From the NCBI RefSeq assembly GCF_014652235.1, contig NZ_BMYK01000004.1, forward strand, positions 287,769-351,768: a DNA stretch of 64,000 nucleotides, given 5' to 3'. The stretch is from Pseudorhodoferax aquiterrae. GTDB lineage: Bacteria; Pseudomonadota; Gammaproteobacteria; Burkholderiales; Burkholderiaceae_C. Below are positions 44,935 to 52,547 of the stretch, piece after piece (the stretch's first letter is position 1; every line of letters starts with the position of its first letter). The notes beneath the pieces were generated by a model that ran no database searches, was not told the origin of the DNA, and saw only the letters and a program-made list of their open reading frames with translations. A program made the translations under genes and the position numbers.

Positions 44935-46188
44935 TCAGAACGCCCCGGTCGTCGGCGGCGGCTCGCCCTTGAGGTGCCAGGCGCCGGCCGCTGCGGCCTT
45001 CCACTGGCGCGGGTTGTGGTTGGCCACGGTGCGCGCGTTGCGCCAGTGGCGGTCCAGGTTGTGGCGCCGGTCGGTGGCCGAGGCGCCGCCCACGTCGAAG
45101 GCCAGTTCCGCGGCCTTGAGCGCCGCGGCCACCGCGAAGTGCTGGGCCTGCGCGATCTCCACCGAGGCGCGCGTGAGCGCCTCCTCGCTGAGCTGCTCGG
45201 CCCAGGCCGCGTCCAGCGCACTGGCGGCGCGCAGCACGGTGGCTTCGGCCGCATAGGCCTGGGCCGCGATCTGGCCCACGGCCTCGCGCACGTAGGGGTC
45301 GTCCACCGAGACCTGGGCGCTGCTGTGGCGGATCGGTCGCGCATGTTTCTGCGCGAAGTGCGCGGCGTCTGTCAGTGCGTTGCGCGCGATGCCGGCCTCC
45401 ACGGCGGCCAGGATCAGCTGGTACAGCGGCGTGACCGGGTTGCGCTTCTCGCGCGAGAAGTGGCCCGAGCGGACCTCGTCGGCCAGCACCCGCGTGTCGA
45501 CGAAGCGCGTGGTGCCGCTGGCCGTCAGGCGCTGGCCCGCGGTGTCGAAGTCGTCCACCAGTTCCACGCCGGCGCGGCCGCGCGGCACGAAGAAGGCGGT
45601 CTCCTTGCCGTCCTCGTCCAGCGCGAGCGAGGTGATCCAGTCGGCGTACAGCGCGCCCGTGCTGTAGTACTTGGTGCCGTTGACACGGTAGTGCGCGCCG
45701 TCGCGCAGGATGCGCGCGGCCGTGGCGCCGTGCGCGCCGCCGCGCTCCAGCCCGCCGTTGCCCAGGATCTGGCCTTTCAACAGCCGGCCGAACCAGAGCT
45801 GGCGCGCGGCCTCGTCCTTGCCGGCCAGCAGGCTCTCGATGAAGCCGTAGTTGGGCCGCAGCGCCTGCGCGGTGTTGGAATCCACCGCCGCCAGCTCGAC
45901 CAGGAAGCGGATGACGTCGTGGATGGAGCCGCCCGGGCCGCCATAGGCCTTGGGGATGCGGAAGGTCAAGAGGCCGGCTTCGGCGATCTGGCGCACCAGC
46001 GCGTAGGGCAGTTCGCGTGCGCTCTCGCGCGCGGCCGCGCCCTCGGCGACCTGCGGCAGCAGGGCCTGGGCGCGCGTGAACAGCACGGCCGTGTCGGTGG
46101 CCGGCGGCTGCGCCTGGCCCAGCGGCGCGGGATGGGGGTTGGCGGTGTCGTGCAGCGCGGGGCTGGCGGGTTCTGCGAGGGAGCTCAT
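44935..46188 (-). CDS. SfnB/DszC-type acyl-CoA dehydrogenase-family monooxygenase
   Basis: A 417-residue flavoprotein with the acyl-CoA dehydrogenase fold. Segments are LLTFRIPKAYGGPGGSIHDVIRFLVELAAVDSNTAQAL, YRVNGTKYYSTGALYADWI, and the C-terminal DRHWRNARTVANHNPRQWK, which is diagnostic for SfnB/DszC-type FMN-dependent oxygenases and replaces the catalytic Glu region of true dehydrogenases. Such proteins act in dimethylsulfone, dibenzothiophene or sulfonate use. It is followed upstream by a paralogue with about the same layout. Confidence 0.85.
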   Translation of the reverse strand: MSSLAEPASPALHDTANPHPAPLGQAQPPATDTAVLFTRAQALLPQVAEGAAARESARELPYALVRQIAEAGLLTFRIPKAYGGPGGSIHDVIRFLVELAAVDSNTAQALRPNYGFIESLLAGKDEAARQLWFGRLLKGQILGNGGLERGGAHGATAARILRDGAHYRVNGTKYYSTGALYADWITSLALDEDGKETAFFVPRGRAGVELVDDFDTAGQRLTASGTTRFVDTRVLADEVRSGHFSREKRNPVTPLYQLILAAVEAGIARNALTDAAHFAQKHARPIRHSSAQVSVDDPYVREAVGQIAAQAYAAEATVLRAASALDAAWAEQLSEEALTRASVEIAQAQHFAVAAALKAAELAFDVGGASATDRRHNLDRHWRNARTVANHNPRQWKAAAAGAWHLKGEPPPTTGAF

Positions 46189-46211
46189 GTGGGGCAGTAC
46201 AGGGGAGGGAA

Positions 46212-47444
46212 TCAGGCCGTGCCGACGCGGTAATAGGTCGGCGGGGGGGTGCCGTTGACGGCGTAGTCGCCGGCCTGGCGCTCGCGGTACACGCGCGGGT
46301 TGTGCGAGGAGATGGTGCGTGCGTTGCGCCAGTAGCGGTCCAGCCCGGCCGGACGCAGCGCGGCCGAGGCGCCCAGCGCATCGAACAGCTCGGTGCTGGC
46401 GTCCAGCACCAGCTGCGTGACCACGGGCACGGCCTGGTCGACCTCCACGTGGGCCAGCACGTTGGCCTGCTCGCGCGCGGCTGCGTCCAGCGTGCGCACT
46501 TGCGAGGATTGCCAGGCCTGCTCCAGCGCGCGCGCGGCCTGCTGCACGATGGCGTTGGCCGCGTAGGCCGCGCCATGCACGCGGCCCACGACCTGCAGCA
46601 CCTGCGGGTCCTGTGCGCTGCGCCCGGCGTTGGCGTGGCTGTAGGTGCGCGTGCGTTCGCGCACGCGCTGGGCCAGGTCCTCGGACAGCGCCCGCGCGAT
46701 GCCGGCCAGCGAGGCCAGGTGCACGAGCTGGTAGTAGGGCGAGGAGTAGGCGAAGCGCGCCCGGGCCGGGTTGACCCAGGCCGGCTCGATGGCGACCTGG
46801 TCGAAGTGCGCCGTGCCGCTGGCCGTGAGGGCCTGGCCGAAGCCGTCCCAGTCGTCGTCGACCTGCACGCCGCAGGCCTTGCGCGGCACCAGCACCAGCA
46901 CCGGCTGGCCGTCCTCGTCGTCGGCGGCGGTGTTGATCCAGTCGGCGAACAGCGAGCCCGTGGTGTAGAACTTGCGGCCCGACAGGCGCAGCTGGCCCTG
47001 CGCGTCGCGCGTGAGCCGGGTGGAGAAGCTGCCGACCTTGGCGTCACCGGACTCGGAAAAGCCCGAACCGATGGTCTGGCCCTCGGCGATCTTCGCGAGC
47101 CAGTGCGCGCGGAAGTCGGCGAACGCGGAGTTCAGCACGTCCTCGGTGAAGCCGAAGTGCGCACGCAGCGCGTTGACCACGTTGGTGTCGGCCGCGCCGA
47201 GTTCCACCAGCAGGCCGAAGAACTCGGTCAGCGTCGCGCCCGTGCCGCCTTGTTCGACGGGCAAACGCAGCCGGGCGAAGCCTTCGGCGCGCAGCCAGTG
47301 CAATTCCTCGTGCGGCAGCCGGTGCTGCAGGTCGCGCTCCACCGCGCCGTCGCGGATGCGCTGGAACACGGGACGGAAGCGCTGGGCCAAGGCCTCGTAG
47401 CGGGGGCTGGGAGCGGCGCCCCAGGCGCGGTGGTGGTGGGTCAT
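46212..47444 (-). CDS. SfnB/DszC-type acyl-CoA dehydrogenase-family monooxygenase (paralogue)
   Basis: A 410-residue relative of the downstream gene. Shared features are LRLPVEQGGTGATLTEFFGLLVELGAADTNVVNAL, LSGRKFYTTGSLFADWINT, and DRYWRNARTISSHNPRVYRERQAGDYAVNG at the C-terminus. Identity between the two paralogues is moderate, so they probably act on different organosulfur substrates rather than as a fresh duplication. The ATG at 47444 heads the transcript; a GCATATG sequence lies about 95 bp upstream. Confidence 0.85.
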   Translation of the reverse strand: MTHHHRAWGAAPSPRYEALAQRFRPVFQRIRDGAVERDLQHRLPHEELHWLRAEGFARLRLPVEQGGTGATLTEFFGLLVELGAADTNVVNALRAHFGFTEDVLNSAFADFRAHWLAKIAEGQTIGSGFSESGDAKVGSFSTRLTRDAQGQLRLSGRKFYTTGSLFADWINTAADDEDGQPVLVLVPRKACGVQVDDDWDGFGQALTASGTAHFDQVAIEPAWVNPARARFAYSSPYYQLVHLASLAGIARALSEDLAQRVRERTRTYSHANAGRSAQDPQVLQVVGRVHGAAYAANAIVQQAARALEQAWQSSQVRTLDAAAREQANVLAHVEVDQAVPVVTQLVLDASTELFDALGASAALRPAGLDRYWRNARTISSHNPRVYRERQAGDYAVNGTPPPTYYRVGTA

Positions 47445-47574
47445 GGTGTCGGTGCACGAAAGGCCGTGGACCGGCCAGTGTGCCGGCGCGCACTGCGCGC
47501 CGGTAGAAGCGTTTCGCGCTTGCTAAGACGCGGTGCGCATATGGGCGCGGCCAGGCTCGCCCGGCCTGCCTCGC

Positions 47575-47820
47575 TCAGGCGTCCACTTCGCGCAGGACCG
47601 CTGCGCGCAGCGCCTCGACACAGACCTGCAACCCGGGCACGAGTTCCAGCGAGTCCAGCGCCAGCAGGAACACCGGCCCGTTGAGCCGCCGCGCGTCGTG
47701 CATGCCCAGCAACCGTTCCAGCAACTCCTCGGCCAGCTCGCGCAGCTCGTCGGACACCTCGGCCTGCGCGAGGGTCTCGCGGCAGCGCAACAGTTCCGTG
47801 CGGGTGCGCGGGCTGTGCAT
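47575..47820 (-). CDS. Small hypothetical protein, 81 residues
   Basis: An ATG at 47820 opens an 81-residue acidic, Leu-rich frame (ELRELAEELLERLLGMHDARRLNG) predicted to be helical, with two cysteines and no signal peptide. It begins 5 bp after the stop of the Crp/Fnr gene on the same strand, so it is likely cotranscribed and might partner it. No domain is recognised. Confidence 0.55.
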   Translation of the reverse strand: MHSPRTRTELLRCRETLAQAEVSDELRELAEELLERLLGMHDARRLNGPVFLLALDSLELVPGLQVCVEALRAAVLREVDA

Positions 47821-47825
47821 GCCGT

Positions 47826-48569
47826 TCAGCAGGCGCCGCTGCCGACCGCCCGCGACGCCGTGGGTGGATTCAGGTACAGGTAGTCGGGCTTGAACTGCCC
47901 GGCATGGGCCAGGCCCTGCGGGTTCAGGATGTGCACCTGCGCGAAGCGGATGCTGCACAGTTCGCGCTCGCGCAGCTGGCGCACCACGCGGTTCACATGC
48001 ACGTTGGTGAGGCCGCAGACATCGCCGATGTCGGCCTGCGTCATGGCCAGCTCGAAGCGCTGGCCGTCGGAGCGGCCGATGGCCAGGAGGCGCGCGTTCA
48101 TCTCGCACAGGAAATGGGCGACGCGCTGCAGCGCGTTGAGGTTGGCCAGCCGCACCACCCATTGGCGGTGCGTGGCCGCATCGAGCAGGGTGGAGAACCA
48201 CAACCGGCGCGTGAGGCGCGGGTGCTGCTTCTCGATGCGGCGCAGCGCCTCGTGCGGGAACACGGCCACCGTGCTGTCGGTGAGCGCGCCCACGGCATGG
48301 TCCAACTGCTTGAGCGCATAGGCATGCAGGTCGACGAAGTCGCCCGGCACATGGATGGAGACCAGGTGGCGCCGGCCATCGCTGGCATCCACGTGCCGCG
48401 TCATCAGGCCTTCCACCAGCAGCGTGCTGGTGCCGACGGCGGCGTCCTGGCGCACGACGACCTGCCCAGCCGTGTAGCTGCGGGTGTGGGAGATGGCCTT
48501 TTCGAGAACGGCACGTTCTGACTCCGTGACTTCGGCAGTGCGGTTGCGTAAAACGTTCTGGGTCAGCAT
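47826..48569 (-). CDS. Crp/Fnr-family transcriptional regulator (tandem paralogue 2)
   Basis: A 247-residue regulator from ATG 48569 (MLTQNVLRNRT). A cNMP-binding-like domain covers about residues 20-140 (LVSIHVPGDFVDLHAYALKQLDHAVGAL). The C-terminal HTH is MTQADIGDVCGLTNVHVNRVVRQLRE. The paralogue at 49270-50025 shares both segments and the MLT(Q/R)NVLRNRT start. No Fnr-type Fe-S cysteine set is present. A 16-bp palindrome 47 bp upstream of the start is shared with the paralogue, suggesting auto- or cross-regulation. Confidence 0.88.
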   Translation of the reverse strand: MLTQNVLRNRTAEVTESERAVLEKAISHTRSYTAGQVVVRQDAAVGTSTLLVEGLMTRHVDASDGRRHLVSIHVPGDFVDLHAYALKQLDHAVGALTDSTVAVFPHEALRRIEKQHPRLTRRLWFSTLLDAATHRQWVVRLANLNALQRVAHFLCEMNARLLAIGRSDGQRFELAMTQADIGDVCGLTNVHVNRVVRQLRERELCSIRFAQVHILNPQGLAHAGQFKPDYLYLNPPTASRAVGSGAC

Positions 48570-48615
48570 GACAAGTCTGGGCGCCGCGATGGTCGGCCAG
48601 GAACCTGTGATGCGC

Positions 48616-48631
48616 ATTAACGTGGGTTAAT
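48616..48631. promoter_or_regulatory. ATTAAC-N4-GTTAAT palindrome, Crp/Fnr operator candidate 1
   Basis: ATTAAC-GTGG-GTTAAT, a perfect six-base inverted repeat, lies 46 bp before the start of the Crp/Fnr paralogue 2. The identical arms with a nearly identical spacer occur at 50067-50082 before paralogue 1. Confidence 0.75.
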
Positions 48632-48660
48632 TTGTGCCAGATTTGTTGCAGGTCCGTCGC

Positions 48661-49074
48661 TCAATGGCTGCAGGCGGCCTGCACCACGCGGTCGCGCGGA
48701 TTCGGCGCGAAGCCGGGGAACTCCACGGTCCGCCCGCGTGACGCGGGGTAGTCCATGCGGGCGCCGGGATCGCGCCACAGCGGCGCGTTGTAGAACTGGC
48801 TGTTGACGAAGCGTGCGACGCGCGCCTCGCAGTCGAAGGCGACCAGGGCGTGGAAGGAGCGGAACCGGATGCCGTCCACCGCGGTGCGCTCCATGCTGCG
48901 GCTGACGCGCACCTCCATCACGCGCTGCGGGCCGTCCTTCATGACGAACAAGGGGTTCACCTGGATGGTGTCGGCGCGCGGGTCGTCGGGATCGCCGGCG
49001 ACCGTCAGCCACGGCGTGGTCGCGGCCTGGGCCAGACAGAAGACGGCGCCGAGGGCCCAGGCCCGACGCTTCAA
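48661..49074 (-). CDS. Small exported protein, possibly surface-adhesin E-like (TTG start)
   Basis: A 137-residue protein starting with TTG at 49074, which overlaps the preceding stop as TTGA. The signal peptide is MKRRAWALGAVFCLAQA. The mature part has two cysteines that could pair (in AFDCEARVARFVN and at VQAACSH), and an ARVARF segment like that of short secreted proteins labelled surface-adhesin protein E. That resemblance is weak and from memory. It is the third gene of a small transcript headed by a Crp/Fnr gene. Confidence 0.6.
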   Translation of the reverse strand: MKRRAWALGAVFCLAQAATTPWLTVAGDPDDPRADTIQVNPLFVMKDGPQRVMEVRVSRSMERTAVDGIRFRSFHALVAFDCEARVARFVNSQFYNAPLWRDPGARMDYPASRGRTVEFPGFAPNPRDRVVQAACSH

Positions 49075-49280
49075 TCGCGCAGGCCGTTCCGCTGTCGGGC
49101 GGCGGCTTCCTCGCGTGCCTGCCGCGCTGCAGCGCGCAGGCTGTCGGCGGTCTGCTCCGCAGCCTCGGCGGTCATCGTGATGGCTACGCCATCGGGGCCG
49201 TCCAGGATCACCACGCCATCCTCGGCGCAGGCCTGGCCGGCATCTTCGCAGGGTTTGAGGAAGCGGCGTTCATCGGCCAT
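49071..49280 (-). CDS. Small hypothetical protein, 69 residues
   Basis: Begins at ATG 49280, inside the end of the Crp/Fnr gene (11-bp overlap), with GGGAGAAG at good spacing. The product is acidic, with CEDAGQACAEDGVVILDGPDGVAITMTAEAAEQTADSLR, then an Arg/Ala-rich helical tail; no signal peptide. The overlap with the genes on both sides shows a translationally coupled three-gene unit. No domain is recognised. Confidence 0.65.
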   Translation of the reverse strand: MADERRFLKPCEDAGQACAEDGVVILDGPDGVAITMTAEAAEQTADSLRAAARQAREEAAARQRNGLRD

Positions 49281-50025
49281 GGGCTTCTCCCGTGTGCCCG
49301 GCCACGCGCAGCGCCGTGGCACGGTTCAGATACAGATAGTCCGGCGTGAACAGGCCTGTAGCGGCGAGCCGCACCGGGTCATGGACCACCACCTGCGCCG
49401 CGCGCCAGCTGCACAGCCCCATCTCCCGCAACTGGCGCAGCACGCGGCTGACGTGGACGTTCGTGAGGCCGCAGACTTCGCCGATATCGGTCTGCGTCAT
49501 CGGCAGCGCGAAGCGCTCGCCGTCCGACTCGCCGATGGCCAGCAGCTTGGCATTCATCTCGCACAGGAAATGCGCCACGCGCTGCAGTGCACTGAGGCTG
49601 GCCAGGCGCATCACCCACTGCCGGTGCATGGCGGCATCGAGCAGCGTCAGGAACCACAGGCGCTTGGCCAGCTGCGGATGGCGGGCCTGGATGGCGTCCA
49701 GCGCGGCATGCGGCACCAGCGCCACCCGCACGTCGGTCAGCGCACCCAGGTCGTGGTCCAGTTGCTTGAGCACGTAGGCGTGCAGGTCGACGAAGTCGCC
49801 GGGCACCTGCACGGCCACCAGGTGGCGGCGGCCGTCGTCGGTGTGCACATGGCGCGTCATGAGGCCCTGCACGAGCACCGTGCTGGTGTCCACGGCGCGC
49901 TGCTGGTGCACCACGGTCTGGCCGGCGGCGAAGGTCTGTGTGCGCTCGACGGCGCTTTCCAGCACCGAACGTTCCTCCTCGGTGAGGTCTTCGGTGCGGT
50001 TGCGGAGCACGTTTCGGGTCAGCAT
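49270..50025 (-). CDS. Crp/Fnr-family transcriptional regulator (tandem paralogue 1)
   Basis: A 251-residue regulator from ATG 50025. The sensor domain includes HLVAVQVPGDFVDLHAYVLKQLDHDLGAL, and the HTH is MTQTDIGEVCGLTNVHVSRVLRQLRE, both nearly matching paralogue 2. Differences concentrate in the N-terminal linker and the C-terminal tail. It heads a unit with a 69-residue protein and an exported protein. The palindrome ATTAAC-N4-GTTAAT lies 41 bp upstream. Confidence 0.88.
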   Translation of the reverse strand: MLTRNVLRNRTEDLTEEERSVLESAVERTQTFAAGQTVVHQQRAVDTSTVLVQGLMTRHVHTDDGRRHLVAVQVPGDFVDLHAYVLKQLDHDLGALTDVRVALVPHAALDAIQARHPQLAKRLWFLTLLDAAMHRQWVMRLASLSALQRVAHFLCEMNAKLLAIGESDGERFALPMTQTDIGEVCGLTNVHVSRVLRQLREMGLCSWRAAQVVVHDPVRLAATGLFTPDYLYLNRATALRVAGHTGEAHGR

Positions 50026-50066
50026 GGCGGTTCGCTCCCATCTTTGGGCAGAACGCGGAGCGCTGC

Positions 50067-50082
50067 ATTAACCTGGGTTAAT
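50067..50082. promoter_or_regulatory. ATTAAC-N4-GTTAAT palindrome, Crp/Fnr operator candidate 2
   Basis: ATTAAC-CTGG-GTTAAT, with the same arms and three of four spacer bases as the site at 48616-48631, at almost the same distance (41 versus 46 bp) from the start codon of a paralogous regulator. Confidence 0.75.
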
Positions 50083-50299
50083 CGCGCCCGGCGGGCACCA
50101 GTCTCGCCGGCGCGCAGCGCCCTGTCTGTCGGCGGGGAACCACGCGCGCCGTCGCGGGCGCCGGCCTGCGGGGCGTCCGTTGGATGGCCATGGCGCTGGG
50201 TGGCGACCTACGCCGACGCTGAACGCGCCGGCGCAATCTCGCAGCACGGCCACGGCCCTGCCCGTCAGCACCGGTGGCCATCCCCACGAAGGAGATGCC

Positions 50300-50425
50300 A
50301 TGACAGACCTCGAAACCCTCGCCACGCAGATGCGCCAGGCCTTCGCGTCCGGCGCTTCGGTCCGGATGCCGTTGCTGCGCTTTCGCGAGCTCGACATCCT
50401 GCTCGAGCTGCTGGCGGACGATTGA
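50300..50425 (+). CDS. Very small protein, 41 residues
   Basis: An ATG at 50300 preceded by the ideal ribosome site AAGGAG (50289-50294) opens a 41-codon frame ending at TGA 50425. The product is acidic and Leu-rich (LRFRELDILLELLADD) with a probable amphipathic helix and no signal peptide. The strong ribosome site makes it more likely real than the longer frame starting at 50180, which lacks one. No homologue is recognised; about 217 bp upstream contain no other gene. Confidence 0.55.
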   Translation: MTDLETLATQMRQAFASGASVRMPLLRFRELDILLELLADD

Positions 50426-50488
50426 CGCGACCCGCGCAGCAGCGCCTGCCCACCGGTGTGGCGGGCGCGCTGGCAGGCGGCCCGCAGT

Positions 50489-51556
50489 TCAGAGCGCACG
50501 CAGGAAGGCCAGCAGCGCCGCCTGTTCCTCTTCGCTGAGGTCCAGCGGCCGGACCCGTGGCGACAGCCGCGCCGCGTGCGGGTACAGCGGCTGCGCGGCC
50601 TCGGTCGCGTTGCGCGCCCAGACCTCGCCGCCGCCGCGCATGTACAGGTGCAGCACGCCCTGCAGCGATGCGAACAGGCCGTTGTGCATGTAGGGTGGCG
50701 ACTCGGCCACGCGGCGCAGGCTGGGCGTGCGGAAGGCGCCCGTGTCCTCGGGCCGACCGCTCACCGCCTGGCGGCCGCGGTCCTCGGCCGGCTCGCCGAA
50801 GGCCGACAGCCGCAGGTTGTGGAACAGGCCGTCGCTGAGCCAGGGGCCGTGGTGGCAGTTCACGCAGCGCGCGCGGGTGCGGAACAGATGCAGGCCCTGC
50901 AGCTCCTGCGGCGTGAGCAGGCTGCGCTCGCCGCGCAGGAAGCGCTCGTAGCGCGTGGGTGCGGCCTTGTCGTTGTCCACGGCGGCCTGCCGCACGTGGG
51001 CGGCCAGCGCCTCGCCCAGCGTCGCGGGCGTGAGCGCGGCCGCGGGGCCGGGCGCTTCCTGCAGGCGTGCCAGCACGGCCTGCACCGAGGCATTGCCCAT
51101 CTCGTCGGGATCGGTCAACGGCGCCAGAGATTGCGCGGCCAGCGTGCGGGCGCGGCCGTCCCAGGCCCACTGCCCATACGCCGCCAGCTGGCGCAGGTTG
51201 GGCGGGTTGCGCCGGCCGTGGCGGCCGTCCACACCCAGGGCCACGGGCGCATCGACGCTCCAGCCGCGGGCCGGGTCGTGGCAGCTGGCGCAGGCGATGC
51301 GGCCCGAGGCCGACAGCCGCGGGTCGGCGAACAGCGCGCGGCCCAGCGCGGCCTGGGCGCGTTGCGCCCGCGTGGGCCGTGGGGCCTGCGGCAGCGGGCC
51401 CAGTTCGACGAACGCGACGCCGGCATCGACCTGCGCGGCCGGCCAGCCGGACGCCGGGCCGCGGTAGGCGTCCAGCAGCGCCGCGTCCACCGCGCTGGAC
51501 GACGGGCCGCACCGCAGCGCCAGCAGGACCGCTGCGCACCACAGGCCGGCCCTCAA
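50489..51556 (-). CDS. Di-heme cytochrome c peroxidase / MauG-family protein (TTG start)
   Basis: A 355-residue exported di-heme protein. The start is TTG at 51556, overlapping the preceding stop as TTGA, followed by a hydrophobic leader (LWCAAVLLAL). Heme-binding motifs are CASCH (C89-C92-H93) and CVNCH (C231-C234-H235). Family segments include LGRALFADPRLSASGRIACASCHDP, GRRNPPNLRQLA, WDGRARTL and GAFRTPSLRRVAESPPYMHNGLF. It could reduce peroxide or oxidatively modify a partner, as MauG does. It is coupled to a periplasmic-binding-protein gene, an unusual pairing. Confidence 0.88.
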   Translation of the reverse strand: MRAGLWCAAVLLALRCGPSSSAVDAALLDAYRGPASGWPAAQVDAGVAFVELGPLPQAPRPTRAQRAQAALGRALFADPRLSASGRIACASCHDPARGWSVDAPVALGVDGRHGRRNPPNLRQLAAYGQWAWDGRARTLAAQSLAPLTDPDEMGNASVQAVLARLQEAPGPAAALTPATLGEALAAHVRQAAVDNDKAAPTRYERFLRGERSLLTPQELQGLHLFRTRARCVNCHHGPWLSDGLFHNLRLSAFGEPAEDRGRQAVSGRPEDTGAFRTPSLRRVAESPPYMHNGLFASLQGVLHLYMRGGGEVWARNATEAAQPLYPHAARLSPRVRPLDLSEEEQAALLAFLRAL

Positions 51557-52437
51557 TGGCAATCCGGCCCGATCTGGTCGAAGTAGGCCTCGTAGGCCAC
51601 GTTCGCGGCCCAGCGGGTGTTGCGCTCGTGCCAGGCCGGCGCGCGGCGCTCGGCCGCCACGGCCTGCTGCAGGGCCTGGAGCGCCTGCGGCCGCGCCGTG
51701 GCGGCCAGCAGCAGCAGCTCGGCCGGCTCCGCGGCCGGCAGCGTGGCCGAGAACTTGTGCCACTCCCTGCGCTGGAACAGGGCCTGCAGCTGGGCCTCGT
51801 CGTGCAGGGCGGCATCGCAGGCGCCGGTGCGCACCTGCACCAGGGCCTGGGCCGGCGCATCGAACAGCTGCAGCCGGGCGCCCGCGCGCTGCGCCAGCGC
51901 CTGCGCGCCCAGGTTGGCGCGCGAGACGCAGACGGTCTTGCCGCGCAGGGCTTCCCAGCGGCGCAGCGGCTGGTCCGAGCGCATGGCGGCGGCCGTGCCG
52001 GAGCGGTAGCCGGTGGGCAGCACCTGCAGGCCGGCGCGGGCCGCATAGTGCACCGGCCCGCGCACGAGGATGGCGTCGACCTGGCCACGCGCGAGCGCGC
52101 CGGCGAAGGCCTCGGGCGCGAGCGCCACGAACTGCGGCGCCGCCCCCAGGTGTTCGCCGAGCGCGCGGGCCAGCGCGAGTTCGTGGCCTTCCTCGGTGTA
52201 GGCGCGCGTGGCGCTCTGCAGCGGCATGGCGCTGGGCAGCACGCCGATGCGCAACCGCTCCCAGCGGGGCGGCGCCTCGGGTGGCACCAACGCCCAGGCG
52301 GCCGCGGTCGCGGCGGCGGCACCGACGAGCGCGAGCAGCCACACGGGTGCGCGCGGGAAGAAGCGGGGGAGGGCTTGCACGGCGGCGATTGCAGCACCGG
52401 ACGCGGTGCCCACCAACTGCGCAATGTGCAGATGCAT
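51553..52437 (-). CDS. Membrane-anchored periplasmic binding protein (SBP_bac_3/PhnD-like)
   Basis: A 294-residue protein, taking the ATG at 52437. After a short N-terminus, one transmembrane or uncleaved signal segment (VWLLALVGAAAATAAAWALV, about residues 33-52) precedes an extracytoplasmic binding-protein fold: RLRIGVLPSAMPLQSATRAYTEEGHELALARALGEHLG, GQVDAILVRGPVHYAARAG, GKTVCVSRANLGAQALAQ, GACDAALHDEAQL. Three cysteines are present. It overlaps the di-heme peroxidase gene by four bases and is divergent from the sulfonate-type ABC transporter. The ligand is unknown. Confidence 0.75.
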   Translation of the reverse strand: MHLHIAQLVGTASGAAIAAVQALPRFFPRAPVWLLALVGAAAATAAAWALVPPEAPPRWERLRIGVLPSAMPLQSATRAYTEEGHELALARALGEHLGAAPQFVALAPEAFAGALARGQVDAILVRGPVHYAARAGLQVLPTGYRSGTAAAMRSDQPLRRWEALRGKTVCVSRANLGAQALAQRAGARLQLFDAPAQALVQVRTGACDAALHDEAQLQALFQRREWHKFSATLPAAEPAELLLLAATARPQALQALQQAVAAERRAPAWHERNTRWAANVAYEAYFDQIGPDCH

Positions 52438-52547
52438 ATGCGAAATGCGCGGTTCACAAGCGACCTGCGCGCTTCCAAGAATGCGGGCCGCACGCCGGAC
52501 CGCCGGTCCGGTGGCTTGGGCCCTTTCCTCACTACCACGGAACACGC

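Noticed and set aside
50180..50299. 81-residue version of the small gene at 50300
   Set aside because: The extension has Pro/Ser/Thr-rich non-coding character and no ribosome site, whereas AAGGAG directly precedes the ATG at 50300.
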